Below are positions 33,623-45,647 of a stretch of DNA of 64,000 nt, one piece after another; position 1 is the first letter of the stretch, and each line of letters opens with the position of its first letter. Both the position numbers and the translations under genes were made by a program. The notes below the pieces were generated by a model. The model did not search any database and was not told the DNA's origin. It was given only the letters and a program-made list of their open reading frames with translations. Origin of the DNA: Perca fluviatilis (taxonomy: Eukaryota > Chordata > Actinopteri > Perciformes > Percidae). The stretch spans positions 17,023,224 through 17,087,223 of the forward strand of contig NC_053114.1 in assembly GCF_010015445.1 (NCBI RefSeq). Direction: 5' to 3'.

Positions 33623-34815
33623 GTTTCCATTATTTGATTGTATTTGCTTCAAAGCAGATGCAACAAGTACATAATTATGGCTGTAATTAAGCTGCAAAAA
33701 ACACAAGCCATGCCACATGAGCACCTTTGAAACAATGAGTGCTTGACTCATTAGCATCTGCTGTAAGCTTATTAATCATCTAACAGGCAATTAGCAAGCT
33801 GTTACCATTGGCGGCTGGTATGTAAATATATTCCTGGGTTAATTTCTTCCTCAGATAATAAAGGAAACATTATGAAAATGAGCTCTGCCACTATGTAAAT
33901 GATCTAAGCTGTTAATTGCACTGCACTGTTTCAACTTGGATCGGCAAATGGCAGTGTGATGGGCTGGCACTGAGGTTATATGCCCGGCTGCCGGGGGTTT
34001 GAAACTGGTAGGCATCACACTGCAGCTTGCATGACAATTTATGGGGTGTTCAAATGCCTTCCGCCAGCCCTTCTGTCAAATAGATAATAAACCTTGGCTA
34101 GCAGAGGTGGGCCCAGAGGGACTGGCCATGTGTGTGAAAGAGTGGGGGAGTAAAAGCAAATAAAGTATTCACTGCACATGTGCACATGTCCCCTGCCATG
34201 GCTACACTAACAGGATATCAAGCCATGCTGAGAGGATTTTCTGGCAATCTACTGCTGAATTCACAGCACAACAGCACTAATGACACTCGGGCCCCGACAT
34301 CCATCATGGCAATGTTCATAAAGCCTGTGCCAACATGTAGCTTCCCTTCGGCCCTTGGTGCTAATCTATGCAGTGCAGGCGCGGAAAAGCCATTACAACT
34401 CTGAATACATGATGAGGCTCACAGCTAATACTCCTCTCCAAACCAGGGGGAGGTTGGAGGACGAGAGGCAATATAATTGAGGCCAGGAGGCAGATTGTGA
34501 TCTATTGACATTAAGCTAGGGCTCTTAATCTGACAGTTGTCCCCTCAGAGATGTTGACAGACAGCTGGGTGGGCCGCCGAAGCCTTTTACATGGATGCGC
34601 GCCACGTAGCACTAACTGTAATATCCACAGCACCAACCCCCACCCCAACGTCAGTAGTCTTTCTGTTTACCTTGAATACATCAGGAGACTGTTGACTGTG
34701 CATCTAAGAACAAAAGACAAACTGATGAGCAAAAACCTTCACATATATTAGCTTTTAGTGCTACAGAGATAAGTAAAAAAATATGCTCAAGCTAGAAAAC
34801 TCTTACTAGAAAATG
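33620..34815. other. Gene-free; candidate conserved non-coding segment
   Basis: About 33700-34540 is high-complexity, repeat-free DNA with words such as TTAATCATCTAA, GCTGTTAATTGCACTG and GTTAATTTCTTCC, the composition I associate with vertebrate developmental enhancers. No start-to-stop frame of note. This is inference from composition only. Confidence 0.4.
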
Positions 34816-34817
34816 GT

Positions 34818-34990
34818 GTCCCGGGGCGTCCTCTAGCTCAGCCAGTAGGAGCATTCGCCCCATGTTGGCTGAGTCCTGCAGCGGCGCAGGTTCGAATCCG
34901 ACCTGCTGCCCTTTGCTGCATGTCATCCCTGATCTCCCTCCCCCTTTCCAGTCTATCCACTGTCAATAAGGGGAAAAGCCCCAAAAAAAT
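34818..34990 (+). mobile_element. tRNA-derived SINE
   Basis: A box TAGCTCAGCCAGTAGG at 34834-34849 and a canonical B box GGTTCGAATCC at 34889-34899, followed by CTTTGCTGCATGTCATCC and an ending AAAAGCCCCAAAAAAA. The promoter boxes are closer to a tRNA than those of the other SINEs here. No clear flanking duplication; the AT array follows directly. Confidence 0.88.
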
Positions 34991-34999
34991 AACATACAC

Positions 35000-35004
<5 letters not shown>

Positions 35005-35078
<74 letters not shown>
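35005..35078. repeat. AT microsatellite (about 74 bp)
   Basis: Pure AT array immediately 3' of the SINE tail, so it probably grew from the SINE's A-rich 3' end. Confidence 0.95.
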
Positions 35079-35083
<5 letters not shown>

Positions 35084-35344
35084 CCCTTTTTATTTGAAAT
35101 TCAAACTTTCATTTTAATGGGAAAAAAAACTGTAGTGACCTTTTCAGATTCTAAATTTACAGAAACAGCACAACAGACTGAAGAAGTTTGCCTTGTGGCC
35201 CAGCAGAGGGCGTTCTTAAAATTCACTATCAGCTTGACCTGCTGACCTTTCAGTAAACTAAGCTAACAAATAAAAATGGAGGACACTAGCAAGCACAGCA
35301 CAATTAGCCCAGAAGCAGCTGGTGTTTCAGTTAGAATACATGAA
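35079..35344. other. Gene-free sequence
   Basis: Nothing recognised. Confidence 0.45.
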
Positions 35345-35695
35345 TAAAGTACAATTAGATGATTAGATGATTAATCGAATAGTCAAACAACAGATATTAA
35401 GTGCCAGCTATTTTTATAACGACAATGTTTAGGATTTCATACAGTAAAAATGCCACAAAAAAAATGCATTCATTCTAGCTTCTCAAATGTGAATATTTGT
35501 CATACTTCTAAGTCTTGTATTATATTACACCTAATATCTTTTGGTTTAGGACTGTTGGTTGCACACACAAAAATGTGATTAGTTGATCAACAAACAAATT
35601 ATCATAATATAATTAATCAGCATAGGATAAGGAATTATTTAGCAATTTTTCAAGTTGAAAACACCAAACATTCTGTGGTTCCTGCTTCTCAGATA
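35345..35695. mobile_element. Degenerate hAT-type MITE fragment
   Basis: GATGATTAATCGAATAGTC near 35363 and GATTAGTTGATCAACAAAC with CTGCTTCTCA later are phrases of the TAGGGCTGCAACTAA family, in the same order as in the degenerate copy at 40758. Ends and duplication are lost. Confidence 0.5.
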
Positions 35696-37371
35696 TATAT
35701 TTTTTTCTTTGTCTTATACAACGGTAAATCAAATATGTAGTAAAATGGCTGCATTGCACTCACCGGCTAATGATCACTTTGCACACACATACCCAGAGTT
35801 ACTGTACAGTGTGAAATTCTTTCATTCCTAAATTTCACACAGTGATCTGTGAAAGAAAAACACACACACACACACATACTTTCACACACACCGCTCTGTC
35901 TGTAGTGTGCAGCCAATTAGATCATGTCTGTGAGTCACACGCTAAATGGCTTCACCATTTAAGTGTTCCCGAACGGCAGCCATTTTTTCCACTGTCTTGG
36001 GTGCGTTGGGCAGTGATGTGTGGCCCAATCAGCAGCAACATGGAGCCCTTGTATATTTAAATATCTGTGACTACAGGGCATGTTATTCTCCCCACATGTT
36101 CCCTGGGCTGCTTGTAGAGCGAACTGATTTATTGACGCTCAGTGACATGGGAAGGAGATAGCAAATAGTGTAACGGGAATCCAATGCACCACAACTGATG
36201 TGAAAAGCAGCCCAGCGTCTGAAATCATTTGCAGTTGCACTCCCAAGGCCCCAGTGATTTAAAGAGACATACTTCAGAGGGCCTCGGTGCCTGGCAGGGA
36301 AATGTAGTCACATCACATTAGAACCAGAGACATGCAAATAAATGCTGGGCCAGTGGAATCAATCCAGGCACATCACTGTTTCAAGGTTTAATTTCGAGTC
36401 CAAGATACTTCATAGTGTGCTATTGAGTTTCATTTTTGCACAGCCCTCACGTCTACATCACAGCGTGTTCGAACATCATTTAATGGCACGAGTACCTTGA
36501 ACTGTCAGACTGAACGAGTCCGCAGGAAGAATTCCCAATGTATCTAAAAACAGCCTCATTTGTGACAGCCACATTGACGGAAAACTTCGACCTCTCCCTT
36601 TAAAATCCTCTACTGCACAATCAATGTGGAGTTTGAGTAATGCCAGGCCCATTAGAGCCAACCAAATTGCTGCGGGAAGCAGGGAAAGAGTGTCATCTTT
36701 TGTGGGAAACGATTGCTTAATATAGCAGCAGGGGCTTGAAGGAGTGCTTACCAGAGCACAATCCACTAAAATCAATAGCAACGGTCGGGCTATATTGTTT
36801 CAAACGAGGAAAAGGTGCAGCTACGATAAAAAGCACTCAATATTGGTGTCTGGGCTGGGGAGACGCTGAGTCAGGAGTCAGAAGTAAGTAATGCAGTGCT
36901 GGAGGGAAAGATGGAGGGACGGAGGAGGGGAGGGATGAAGGGATAGGGGGGGAGAAATACAATCCAGTCTTTCTTGACGGGAGGGCGTGCACAATCCCTC
37001 CTGATGTGATTTTTTTGTTATGGTATTTTAAAGAAGTACTTATTCTGTGTCTTAAGGTTGCCTGGGATTTTGGAAGTGCACTGTGAGACAGGAGCAATTA
37101 GCCTCTACTCATCTGTACTGAAATCCCAGAAATTGATTAATTTTTTTTTCCCCACATGTGTCTCAAGCACTAGTTTAACCCACAAGAGCCTCTATAAAAG
37201 GAATTTTAGTTTTGGAGCCATAAAGAATCTGAATAGTTTCAAACAAGTCTTTGTATTTAAATGACAAAATACTATAGGTCGTTTGTCAGCCCCTTTCACA
37301 ATAACCCTAAAACAATGCTATACCTTGCATGAAGCAAGCAAACAGCAACAAGCTGTAAACACAACAATCAC
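35696..37371. other. Gene-free; partly candidate conserved segment
   Basis: No gene is recognised. About 36060-36380 is repeat-free and balanced in composition. A short CA tract is at 35860-35876, and GGA-rich DNA at 36900-36955. Confidence 0.45.
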
Positions 37372-37379
37372 ATTATCAC

Positions 37380-38343
37380 TAGCGTTGGGCGATGTCCCCT
37401 AAATTGGCAGTTGACGATGTTTACAGTAAAACATGGCGATGGACGATGATATCGTCGTGTCGGGGGGGGGCGGTCATATCTCTTTACATAAATAATTTTT
37501 TCTACTACTATGGGCTAACAGTTAACTTAGAAACGATTAGACATACATTTAAATGCCCTCTGTAAATGGTGCCCTGCTGGTAGGGGCAGTTTTTTACAAC
37601 TTGACCGACTTTCACTTAACTACGGTGCAGTAAAGTCAATCAGATGTCCGTGATCTGCGTAACGACAGTACAGTGGGACGTCTGTCTTCAACAGAGCGAC
37701 AGTAATAACCTAACATACCATCATTACTGAGTTTAAACTACATTCTCGGTTATGTTTGCACTGAATAACGCATTCAATAAACAGAAACCTAACTCTTGCA
37801 GCGCACATGAACAGATGCGCAATATTAGCTCACACATAAAATAGCACCCTGGTGAATTAGCCTACTGTTGCTAACGAACATTCATGAATCCTGCATAACA
37901 TCGTCCCGTACCTACAGGACCTCAGACTTACTTATTGATGCACGCACAGAGTAGTGTCGACAAACTTAGTCCAATGAGGGGAGAAAGGAAAGTGTGATAG
38001 CGTTCCACGTTTACGCTTTTTTCTCTCTCACTCGAGACCGCTGTGTCCAACGTCACTAGAAGGTAGAGCAAGCTACAACTGACAGGGAGAGAGAGAATGT
38101 ATCACTACAGACAATCCAGTCTGCTCAAAGCGATGGTTCGATGATTCACAAGTAGGTTGCACGTAAGGGGGGGAAAAGTAGCTTCCACTTAAGGGGCCCT
38201 ATCTTGCACCATGCGCAGCGCAAAGCCCGACGCAAGTGTCTTTGCTAGTTTAAGACCGACGCACTTGTCAATTTCACGCCCAGCGCCCGCGACTAGGCCA
38301 GCCATCACGATGGACGATGATATCGTCCATCGGCACAACCCTA
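37380..38343. mobile_element. hAT element, 964 bp, non-autonomous
   Basis: Ends TAGCGTTGGGCGATGTC and CCATCGGCACAACCCTA, with ATTATCAC on both sides (37372-37379 and 38344-38351). Subterminal repeats GATGGACGATGATATCGTC occur near both ends (37438 and 38309), in keeping with a binding-site array. Near the right end a piece beginning GGGGCCCTATCTTGCACC (38193) looks like a fragment of another MITE inserted earlier. No transposase. Confidence 0.92.
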
Positions 38344-38394
38344 ATTATCACCTCATAAAAATGTTATAGCAAACATGTTCACAAATAGTTTTCT

Positions 38395-38397
<3 letters not shown>

Positions 38398-38439
<42 letters not shown>
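38398..38439. repeat. CA microsatellite
   Basis: Pure CA array of 21 units. Confidence 0.95.
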
Positions 38440-38442
<3 letters not shown>

Positions 38443-38777
38443 GAGACAGAATGGACGGGTTTCTGGCCACCTGGCAAATGTAAGTCCAATATTCACTCTC
38501 CTTTTAGCTCGGGTCTGGTCTCCACCAACTCCTGAGGGAAATATGTCACCCTTTAGTTCTTAAAATTCTCCATTATGTTCAGAGGCCAGTAGCTTACTTT
38601 GTCTGCTGTGTGGTGCTAGGTAGGTACTAGTGTGCAGTTGGTTTATCGGAGCTTTTTCACCAAAAACACCTGCATGCTGCATATGGAAACTAGGCACATA
38701 GTGACTCATCGTTAATATAGAGATATTGAGGAGAGCAGCTTTAAGTTGAAGCACCCAAACCACCTGATCAAGGTTAT
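38440..38777. other. Gene-free sequence
   Basis: Nothing recognised. Confidence 0.45.
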
Positions 38778-38781
38778 TTAA

Positions 38782-39026
38782 AAAGGTCCCCATGACATGG
38801 TGCTCTTTGTATGTTTTTATATAGACCTTAGTGGTCCCCTAATACTGTATCTGAAGTCTCTTTCCCAAAATTCAGCCTTGGTGCAGAATTACAGCCACTA
38901 GAGCCAGTCCCAGAATGAGCTTTACTTAGTATGTGCCATTTCTGTGTCTGTAGCTATTGAGGAGGGGGGAGGGGAGGGGGGGGCAAGGTGGATGGTGGTG
39001 GTGGTAATTTTCATGCCATGGGACCT
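38782..39026. mobile_element. TTAA-flanked MITE, 245 bp
   Basis: Ends AAAGGTCCCCATGACATGG and CATGCCATGGGACCT are inverted matches, with TTAA at 38778-38781 and 39027-39030. A G-rich patch (38963-38981) lies inside. Non-coding; Kolobok-like by the target site. Confidence 0.8.
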
Positions 39027-39030
39027 TTAA

Positions 39031-40100
39031 GAAACACCTACTGCTGAAAGAGGATGGGACACAAGCTGCAATTTATGAGACCTGTTCCCAAAGAGGTTTT
39101 GCTGTAATATCACTACTTCCTCATTAGCTACTGACTAATCATTGCTAGCATGAGCACAACAGGTTGCTTACCAGAAAAACGTAAACATAGGTTGTTTACA
39201 ATCTTTAAACAAACAATACCAATAAAAACTTGAATTTGAATGGTATAAAACTAGCATTCCACCCAAAGACTTTGTTTAGACTGAAGGAGAACGTCTATTT
39301 GAGCTCCATCCTGGAGTCCAGCTCATCTCATCAGTATGTATGTGCCCTGTTCATCCCCCCCCTCACAACAACAGAGGCAGCAGGATGAGAGAGCGAACGG
39401 GATCCCTCAATAAAATAGAGCTGGATGGAGCCTTGTGAAGCCACATTCCCTTCATTCTGGACCTGATATTTGTTGAGCGCAGACAGCAGACTCTTCAAAG
39501 GCAGGGAACATCCCTGCAGGCCTCCTCAGATCTGAGACTAGGCTGCCCTCGCTGCACCCACCATACATATTCACATACGCATGCACAAACACACTCTCTG
39601 GCACACTTAGGTAGCTTTCATGTCAAGTATCACACCTTCAATCCCTTATTTCCTATACTGATCTTTTCAGAGAAAACGTTTGTGCGCATCATGTATGTTT
39701 GCCTGTACCAATATGTTAATCCCTGAATGATTCAGTATTAAAAGTAAATATATTCTGTAATTGTGCAACTGTGCATCTTTACACAGTTGTTAATTAAATC
39801 GTTACTGACTGTCTTTTCCGACACTGAAGCAACAAACTATGCTTTCAGTAGCTGCAGTGTTACATCAGCCACAGGGCTCTAATCCAACAGCTATTGGTCA
39901 GGAAAAAGATTTATCTAAATTAGCATCCATAATATAGAAAGATATATTTTTTTCATGTTTATTTGAATAGGGACCGATGCTACAACATAGACATTTGTGC
40001 AACAAATCTCCAATGTACAGCATCACAGCATTTATAGCTATTGCTAATTTACAATGCCTGTTCCTAAAAACAAACATTAAACATTGCCACGTGACGATAC
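39031..40100. other. Gene-free sequence
   Basis: No coding or element ends recognised. Mixed complexity with CACA runs near 39590. Confidence 0.45.
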
Positions 40101-40109
40101 ATAAATCAC

Positions 40110-40595
40110 ATAAACATACACACACATCCATTTGATTTTTTTCCAGTAAATAACAATTTGCACTTTCTGTGGAGAATATAGATCTGAACCCAAATTGTAA
40201 AGGGTGCACATAGTTATTTATTTCTAGGGAATTCGTTAGTTGTATTGCCACAATCTTTTCCAAAACCTTTGAGAAAACAGGAAGGATACTTACTGGCCGA
40301 TAATTGCCCACCTGATCTGCTGCCCTAGATTTTAAAATTGGAATGACTCTTGCTGGTTTCCATATTTCTGGAAACTTTCCACTAGTCATGGAGGTGTTGA
40401 TCAGGTTGAGTTAACGGTTCAGCAAATACATTACAATTCCTTTTCAAGAAAGAAATGTCCATGTTGGTTAAGATCTTTAAAGTATGTGGTTTTAAATTGC
40501 TGATAACCTCAATAACTTGTTTTTTACACACTTTTTGCAGTTCAAATGCCCCAACCTTCTCATAAGACATAAAAACAGAGCTCATCACCTTTTTC
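40110..40595 (-). pseudogene. Non-LTR reverse-transcriptase fragment
   Basis: On the minus strand two frames join across about 40385. Upstream: FELQKVCKKQVIEVISNLKP, then ILTNMDISFLKRN. Downstream: TSGKFPEIWKPARVIPILKS, GNYRPVSILPVFSKVLEKI and LHPLQFGFR-like NYVHPLQFGFRSIFSTES. These are the fingers-region blocks of a fish L2-like LINE reverse transcriptase (NYRPISxLxxxSKxxE, QxGFRxxxST). The palm YxDD is not present. The frameshift and truncation at both ends make it a dead remnant. Confidence 0.85.
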
Positions 40596-40757
40596 TGCTT
40601 AGAATCAGGATGATGTTCAGTCTTTGTACTTTGTAATTACTGTGTAAAAGTTATAGAATAGTTATCTGTAAGCAGAACTATTAACAATCATAAAAGACTC
40701 TCTGGGTATTAGGGAGACACAATGTACTGAATACAAAAGTAAAGTCACTCTGTTTGA

Positions 40758-41045
40758 GAGCTGAAATGATTAGGCTAGTTGATCAAATGATTAGTCAACT
40801 GACATAATATTTAGAGACTTTTTTTGATGATCCAGAAATCGTTTTAATAATTTTTTCAAGCAAAAATACCAAATATGACCTTGTTCTCTTTGTCTTATTT
40901 TATAGTAAACTGAATATCCTTGGATTTTAGACTGCTGGTTAGACACAACAGACAAGACTGAGGGGAAATTATAGAACAAATTATTATTCATGAAAATAAT
41001 TGACAGATTAACTGAGAAGAAAAATAATTGTTATTTACGTCCGTG
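40758..41045. mobile_element. Degenerate hAT-type MITE fragment
   Basis: GCTGAAATGATTAG, CTAGTTGATCAAATGATTAG and the end ATTGACAGATTAACTGAG belong to the same fish MITE family as 3322-3639. Ends and duplication are not preserved. Confidence 0.5.
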
Positions 41046-43050
41046 TTTAATGAATAAATCACACATTAAATAAACACAAGTTACCTAAAGTGGTGGACAA
41101 AATTTGATGCGTAAAAATAAGTCCAAAATCATTTGAAATTCCATATTTTCAACGTGGATTACAAAACATATTAATTGTTGGATATTAAGACTTAAAACCT
41201 GCGTATGTGTGTTAGGGCAAAGAGACTAACAACAAATACACTAACAAATGCACTAGAACAAGATGAATGCACATCAGTAGAACAAAGTGATCTATAAGAC
41301 TAAAATTATATAAAAAAATGTTTACCCGGGATACCCTTTTTAAGGATTGATTTCCTTACAGGAGGCGCTGCCAGCCTGCGTCTCCCATGGGTGTTAAATG
41401 ACATCAACGACCAAATTCTTCCTTGCTGAGTAAGACAACATTCTTGAATGTCATCTGAGTCATTTATTCACTTTTCATCCACTTCAATCCTCACTGAGTA
41501 ATTAATATCCAACCAGATACTGTAGCTGTTCAGTAACAGTGACAGATGTACATTCATTTTCTGAGAGAAAAGCATTGTGTGCTGCTCACTGTAAGCAGGG
41601 CAGCAGTAGTTCCGTCGGTGCATGGACACGGCACTAACAACATATTAGCCCTGTTGTTTACCTCAGGGCTCAGCTTTCCTGGAGGCTACTAAATTGGCAT
41701 TAGCCAGCGCAGCAATACGCAATTAAGCCCAGTCTGCACCATGTCCCGGGCAGATCAACACCATGCAAAGTCATGCTAATTGGCTTAGCACTAAGCCTGT
41801 TTGAAGTGTGCTAGGTAGTGGCGCTGGCTTGTGACTGATACACAAATCTGGCCTCATCAAAGGGATGCCCAGGCAGCCTAACCTTCGCTTTAGTCGTACA
41901 TCAGTGATTCATTCATTCAGGAGCTACTCTACAGTTGATTACTGAGGTTTCTCAAAGAGACAGCAAGATTGTGGAGGGGGAGTACTGTTTCAAATCACAG
42001 CTAAAGGAATGTGTGTGAGGCAAGTCAACGAGAAACACCGTTCCCTCCCTGAACAACAACTGCCAACGTTTCTTTAAGCAAAGCACAAAACCTCTGATCG
42101 CTGCGGTGGAGCTACCAACAGAGAGACATAACACAGGTTACACTGAGGTGTTTACTGCACCAACATAAAGCAGAAATAAAATGATCAGCCAGTCAATAAT
42201 TTTATTTTGCTGGCATACATTCCAGCGAACCACAAGATATAATGCAGCATGAAATAAATGCACCACATCCTTCAAATCCAGGCAGCTTGGGGGGCATTTC
42301 TCACTTTTCCCTCCTCATTCGGTTAAAATATTTCAAGAAGACTTTCAAGGACATGAATTTGGATCTGCTTCTGTATGCCTGTCTCTTCACCTGCCAAATT
42401 TGGATATTATATGCAGCCTTTTTCAGGGTCAGCAATCAATCAGAATCTATTTGAAAGGGATGATGTGTACAGGTGTGAATATGGAGAGAAGAAACTCTTA
42501 CTTGATCTTCTTTTTGTGCCAACAGGCCGACAGCGTCTCCCTTTCTAGGAACATATTAGCATTCCTGCAGCGCACACCAATCCCACCACTCCTTGTTGGG
42601 TCAGAGAAATCAAAGCGGGGAACATCTGAGGAATATCAGAGAGGGGGCGCATAGATTAGTGCCCACAGGTTGTCTCGCTAATTAAAGTATAAGAGGGAAA
42701 ACTGTGCTTGGCTGCTCTCTGAGGATATGCTGCTGTCAAATGATTGGCTTCAGGTAATCAATAGGCTCCCTGGGTGGGAGAGGCTGCGGGATGGGACCCT
42801 CACTTTTGAATAAAAAATGAATTTTGCTTCACATTGAATGAAATGAAATACTGGGGAGTATGAAATATGGCATGAGCACAGCAACGTTTAAAAAAACAAA
42901 TGTAAAAATGTACTTACTTCATAAATGAAATGGCATTCAATCCTGAAACAAAATTCTTGAGGTTTTGTCAATTTATTCTTATGTAAACAACAACAACTTA
43001 ATGCACACCATCTGAGCTTATCTTTCATGCCAACAGCCAATATGAACAAT
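41046..43050. other. Gene-free single-copy sequence
   Basis: Two kilobases with no recognised gene or repeat. About 41620-41800 is compact, repeat-free and carries GCAATTAAGC and TGCTAATTGGC homeodomain-like words. Confidence 0.5.
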
Positions 43051-43056
43051 ACTTAA

Positions 43057-43830
43057 AGCTGCACTGATCAATATTTTGTATACTGCCAAAGGATAAAATG
43101 GTATTGTGAAAGTTGTTACTCGTAGTGACAAACCCACAGATGATCATTGCCTGACTCTCTTTAACCTTTTTGTATGTTTAAGCTAATTTTTTGGGTTTTC
43201 TGGCCAGCAACAACTGTTATCTAGCAGTTCACTCTTACCGCTCTCATCAGCTTTGTTTCCAGATGTAGCAGGGATCTGTTTTCAGCTAAAAAGTAAACCC
43301 ACTGTACACTACCTTCTCAGCAACAAACGACAGACGGACAGACATTAGCAACTACCTGATGAAGATAGTGCAGCATTTAGCAGAGCCAGATATTTTTCTC
43401 AGGAGTTGGAGACCAAAAACAGAGCTTAAAAAGGGGATTACATATTGGACTTTTTTTTTTTTTAACCTTTATTTATCCAGGTAAGTCGATTGAGAACACA
43501 TTCTCATTTGCAACGACGACCTGTCACATTCACTCAGTTACACATTCATACCTGGAAGCTGCCTAGCGCAACCACAGTCTGATCCACTCCACTGGAGTGG
43601 TTGGGGTTAAGGGCCTTGCTCAAGGGCACCTCAGTCGTGGTAATGAGGCAGGGACAAGCACTGCTCTTTCACTTTCCCCACCCAGATTTTATCCTGTCGG
43701 TCTGGGGATTGAGTTCTCTTCTTTAACCTTTAGGTCACCACTGCCTAAATTAATGATAATGTTGCTCTGTGTCTAGATATGTAAATAGTTTTCCATATTA
43801 ACTACATAATGACTTAAAATGTAAATGTTG
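43057..43830. mobile_element. MITE family M, interrupted by a SINE
   Basis: TTAAAGCTGCACTGATCAATATT starts a segment whose internal phrases (ACAAACCCACAGA, CAGCCAGATATTT-like AGAGCCAGATATTT) recur in order at 60777-61765. A minus-strand SINE interrupts it at about 43451-43747. The right border is uncertain. Confidence 0.55.
43451..43747 (-). mobile_element. SINE, minus strand
   Basis: On the minus strand: GGCAGTGGTGACCTAAAGG head, GGCCCTTAACCCCAACCAC, GAGTGAATGTGACAGG, then GAATGTGTTCTCAATCGAC and GGATAAATAAAGGTTAAAA with a poly-A end. The TGGATAAATAAAGG terminus is the conserved 3' tail of a common fish SINE/LINE partnership. No convincing duplication was identified. Confidence 0.8.
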
Positions 43831-44043
43831 TGTTTTCTACCACTGCTCCGAAGTGGCCTTAAAAATAACGTAATACGGTCTCCAGCAGGCGGACGCCAGC
43901 TACACACTGGATGCGTGGCTCGAGCGTGGTGTTTCTGTTGCATGTCAGCTGCGTGGCGGCTGCGTGGCGTTTTCTATGTCTTTGCACACCAGAAACATGT
44001 CTGACGCAGCGCTGCTGCTGCTAGCCTTGTCTGTACACATGTA
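43831..44043. other. Gene-free sequence
   Basis: TGCGTGGC repeats near 43950-43972; nothing else recognised. Confidence 0.4.
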
Positions 44044-45645
44044 CAGTGCCTTGCGAAAGTATTCGGCCCCCTTGAACTTTTCGACCTTTTGCCACATTTC
44101 AGGCCTCAAACATAAAGATATAAAACTGTAATTTTTTGTGAAGAATCAACAACAAGTGGGACACAATCATGAAGTGGAACGAAATTTATTGGATATTTCA
44201 AACCTTTTAAACAAATAAAAAACTGAAATATTGGGCGTGCAAAATTATTCAGCCCCCTTAAGTTAATACTTTGTAGCGCCACCTTTTGCTGCGATTCCAG
44301 CTGTAAGTCGCTTGGGGTATGTCTCTATCAGTTTTGCACATCGAGAGACTGACATTTTTGCCCATTCCTCCTTGCAAAACAGCTCGAGCTCAGTGAGGTT
44401 GGATGGAGAGCGTTTGTGAACAGCAGTTTTCAGTTCTTTCCACAGATTCTCGATTGGATTCAGGTCTGGACTTTGACTTGGCCATTCTAACACCTAGATA
44501 TGTTTATTTGTGAACCATTCCATTGTAGATTTTGCTTTATGTTTTGGATCATTGTCTTGTTGGAAGACAAATCTCCGTCCCAGTCTCAGGTCTTTTGCAG
44601 ACTCCATCAGGTTTCTTCTTCAGAATGGTCCTGTATTTGGCTCCATCCATCTTCCCATCAATTTTAACCATCTTCCCTGTCCCTGCTGAAGAAAAGCAGG
44701 CCCAAACCATGATGCTGCCACCACCATGTTTGACAGTGGGGATGTGTGTTGGCAGAGCTGTGTTAAGCTTTTAAAAATAAAAAATAAATTTTGGTTTAAT
44801 CTGACCACAGCACCTTCTTCCACATGTTTGGTGTGTCTCCCAGGTGGCTTTTGGCAAACTTTAGCCGACACTTTTTATGGATATCTTTAAGAAATGGCTT
44901 TCTTCTTGCCACTCTTCCATAAAGGCCAGATTTGTGCAGTATACGACTGATTGTTGTCCTATGGACAGAGTCTCCCACCTCAGCTGTAGATCTCTGCAGT
45001 TCATCCAGAGTGATCATGGGCCTCTTGGCTGCATCTCTGATCAGTCTTCTCATTGTATGAGCTGAAAGTTTAGAGGGACGGCCGGGTCTTCGTAGATTTG
45101 TAGTGGTCTGATACTCCTTCCATTTCAATATTATCGCTTGCACAGTGCTCCTTGGGATGTTTAAAGCTTGCGAAATCTTTTTGTATCCAAATCCGGCTTT
45201 AAACTTCTCCACAACAGTATCTCGGACCTGCCTGGTGTGTTCCTTGTTCTTCATGATGCTCTCTGCGGTTTACACGGACCTCTGAGACTATCACAGAGCA
45301 GGTGCATTTATACGGAGACTTGATTACACACAGCTGGATTCTATTTATCATCATTAGTCATTTAGGTCAACATTGGATCATTCAGAGATCCTCACTGAAC
45401 TTCTGGAGAGAGTTTGCTGCACTGAAAGTAAAGGGGCTGAATAATTTTGCACGCCCACTTTTTCAGTTTTTTATTTGTTAAAAAAGTTTGAAATAGCCAA
45501 TGAATTTCGTTCCACTTCATAATTGGGACCCACTTGTTGTTGATTCTTCACAAAAAATTACAGTTTTATATCTTTATGTTTGAGGCCTGAAATGTGGCAA
45601 AAGGTCGAAACGTTCAAGGGGACCGAATACTTTCGCAAGGCACTG
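44044..45645 (-). mobile_element. Tc1-like transposon, 1602 bp, degraded copy
   Basis: Same family as 12351-13975, with the same CAGTGCCTTGCG ends, TA at 44042-44043 and 45646-45647, long inverted repeats and inner/outer direct repeats. The terminal repeats are well preserved, so it could still be moved by transposase supplied elsewhere, but its own gene is broken. Confidence 0.95.
44263..45254 (-). pseudogene. Broken Tc1-like transposase
   Basis: The N-terminal frame (44796-45254, 152 codons) covers both helix-turn-helix regions and stops just after the first catalytic Asp (KVLWSD). Between about 44740 and 44800 the region coding ETKIELFG...HHPEHT is deleted and replaced by A/T-rich sequence. 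A further frameshift lies near 44615, and a TAG (44494-44496) replaces the Gln codon in the HIQVLEWPSQ block. The C-terminal frame (44263-44493) keeps [10 protein letters not shown] and, unlike the first copy, the natural end [12 protein letters not shown]...GGATKY. Together the two copies show what the complete C-terminus looked like. Confidence 0.92.
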
Positions 45646-45647
45646 TA

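Noticed and set aside
34834..34899. tRNA-like A and B boxes
   Set aside because: Spacing and sequence fit a SINE head followed by the SINE body; no cloverleaf with an acceptor stem forms.
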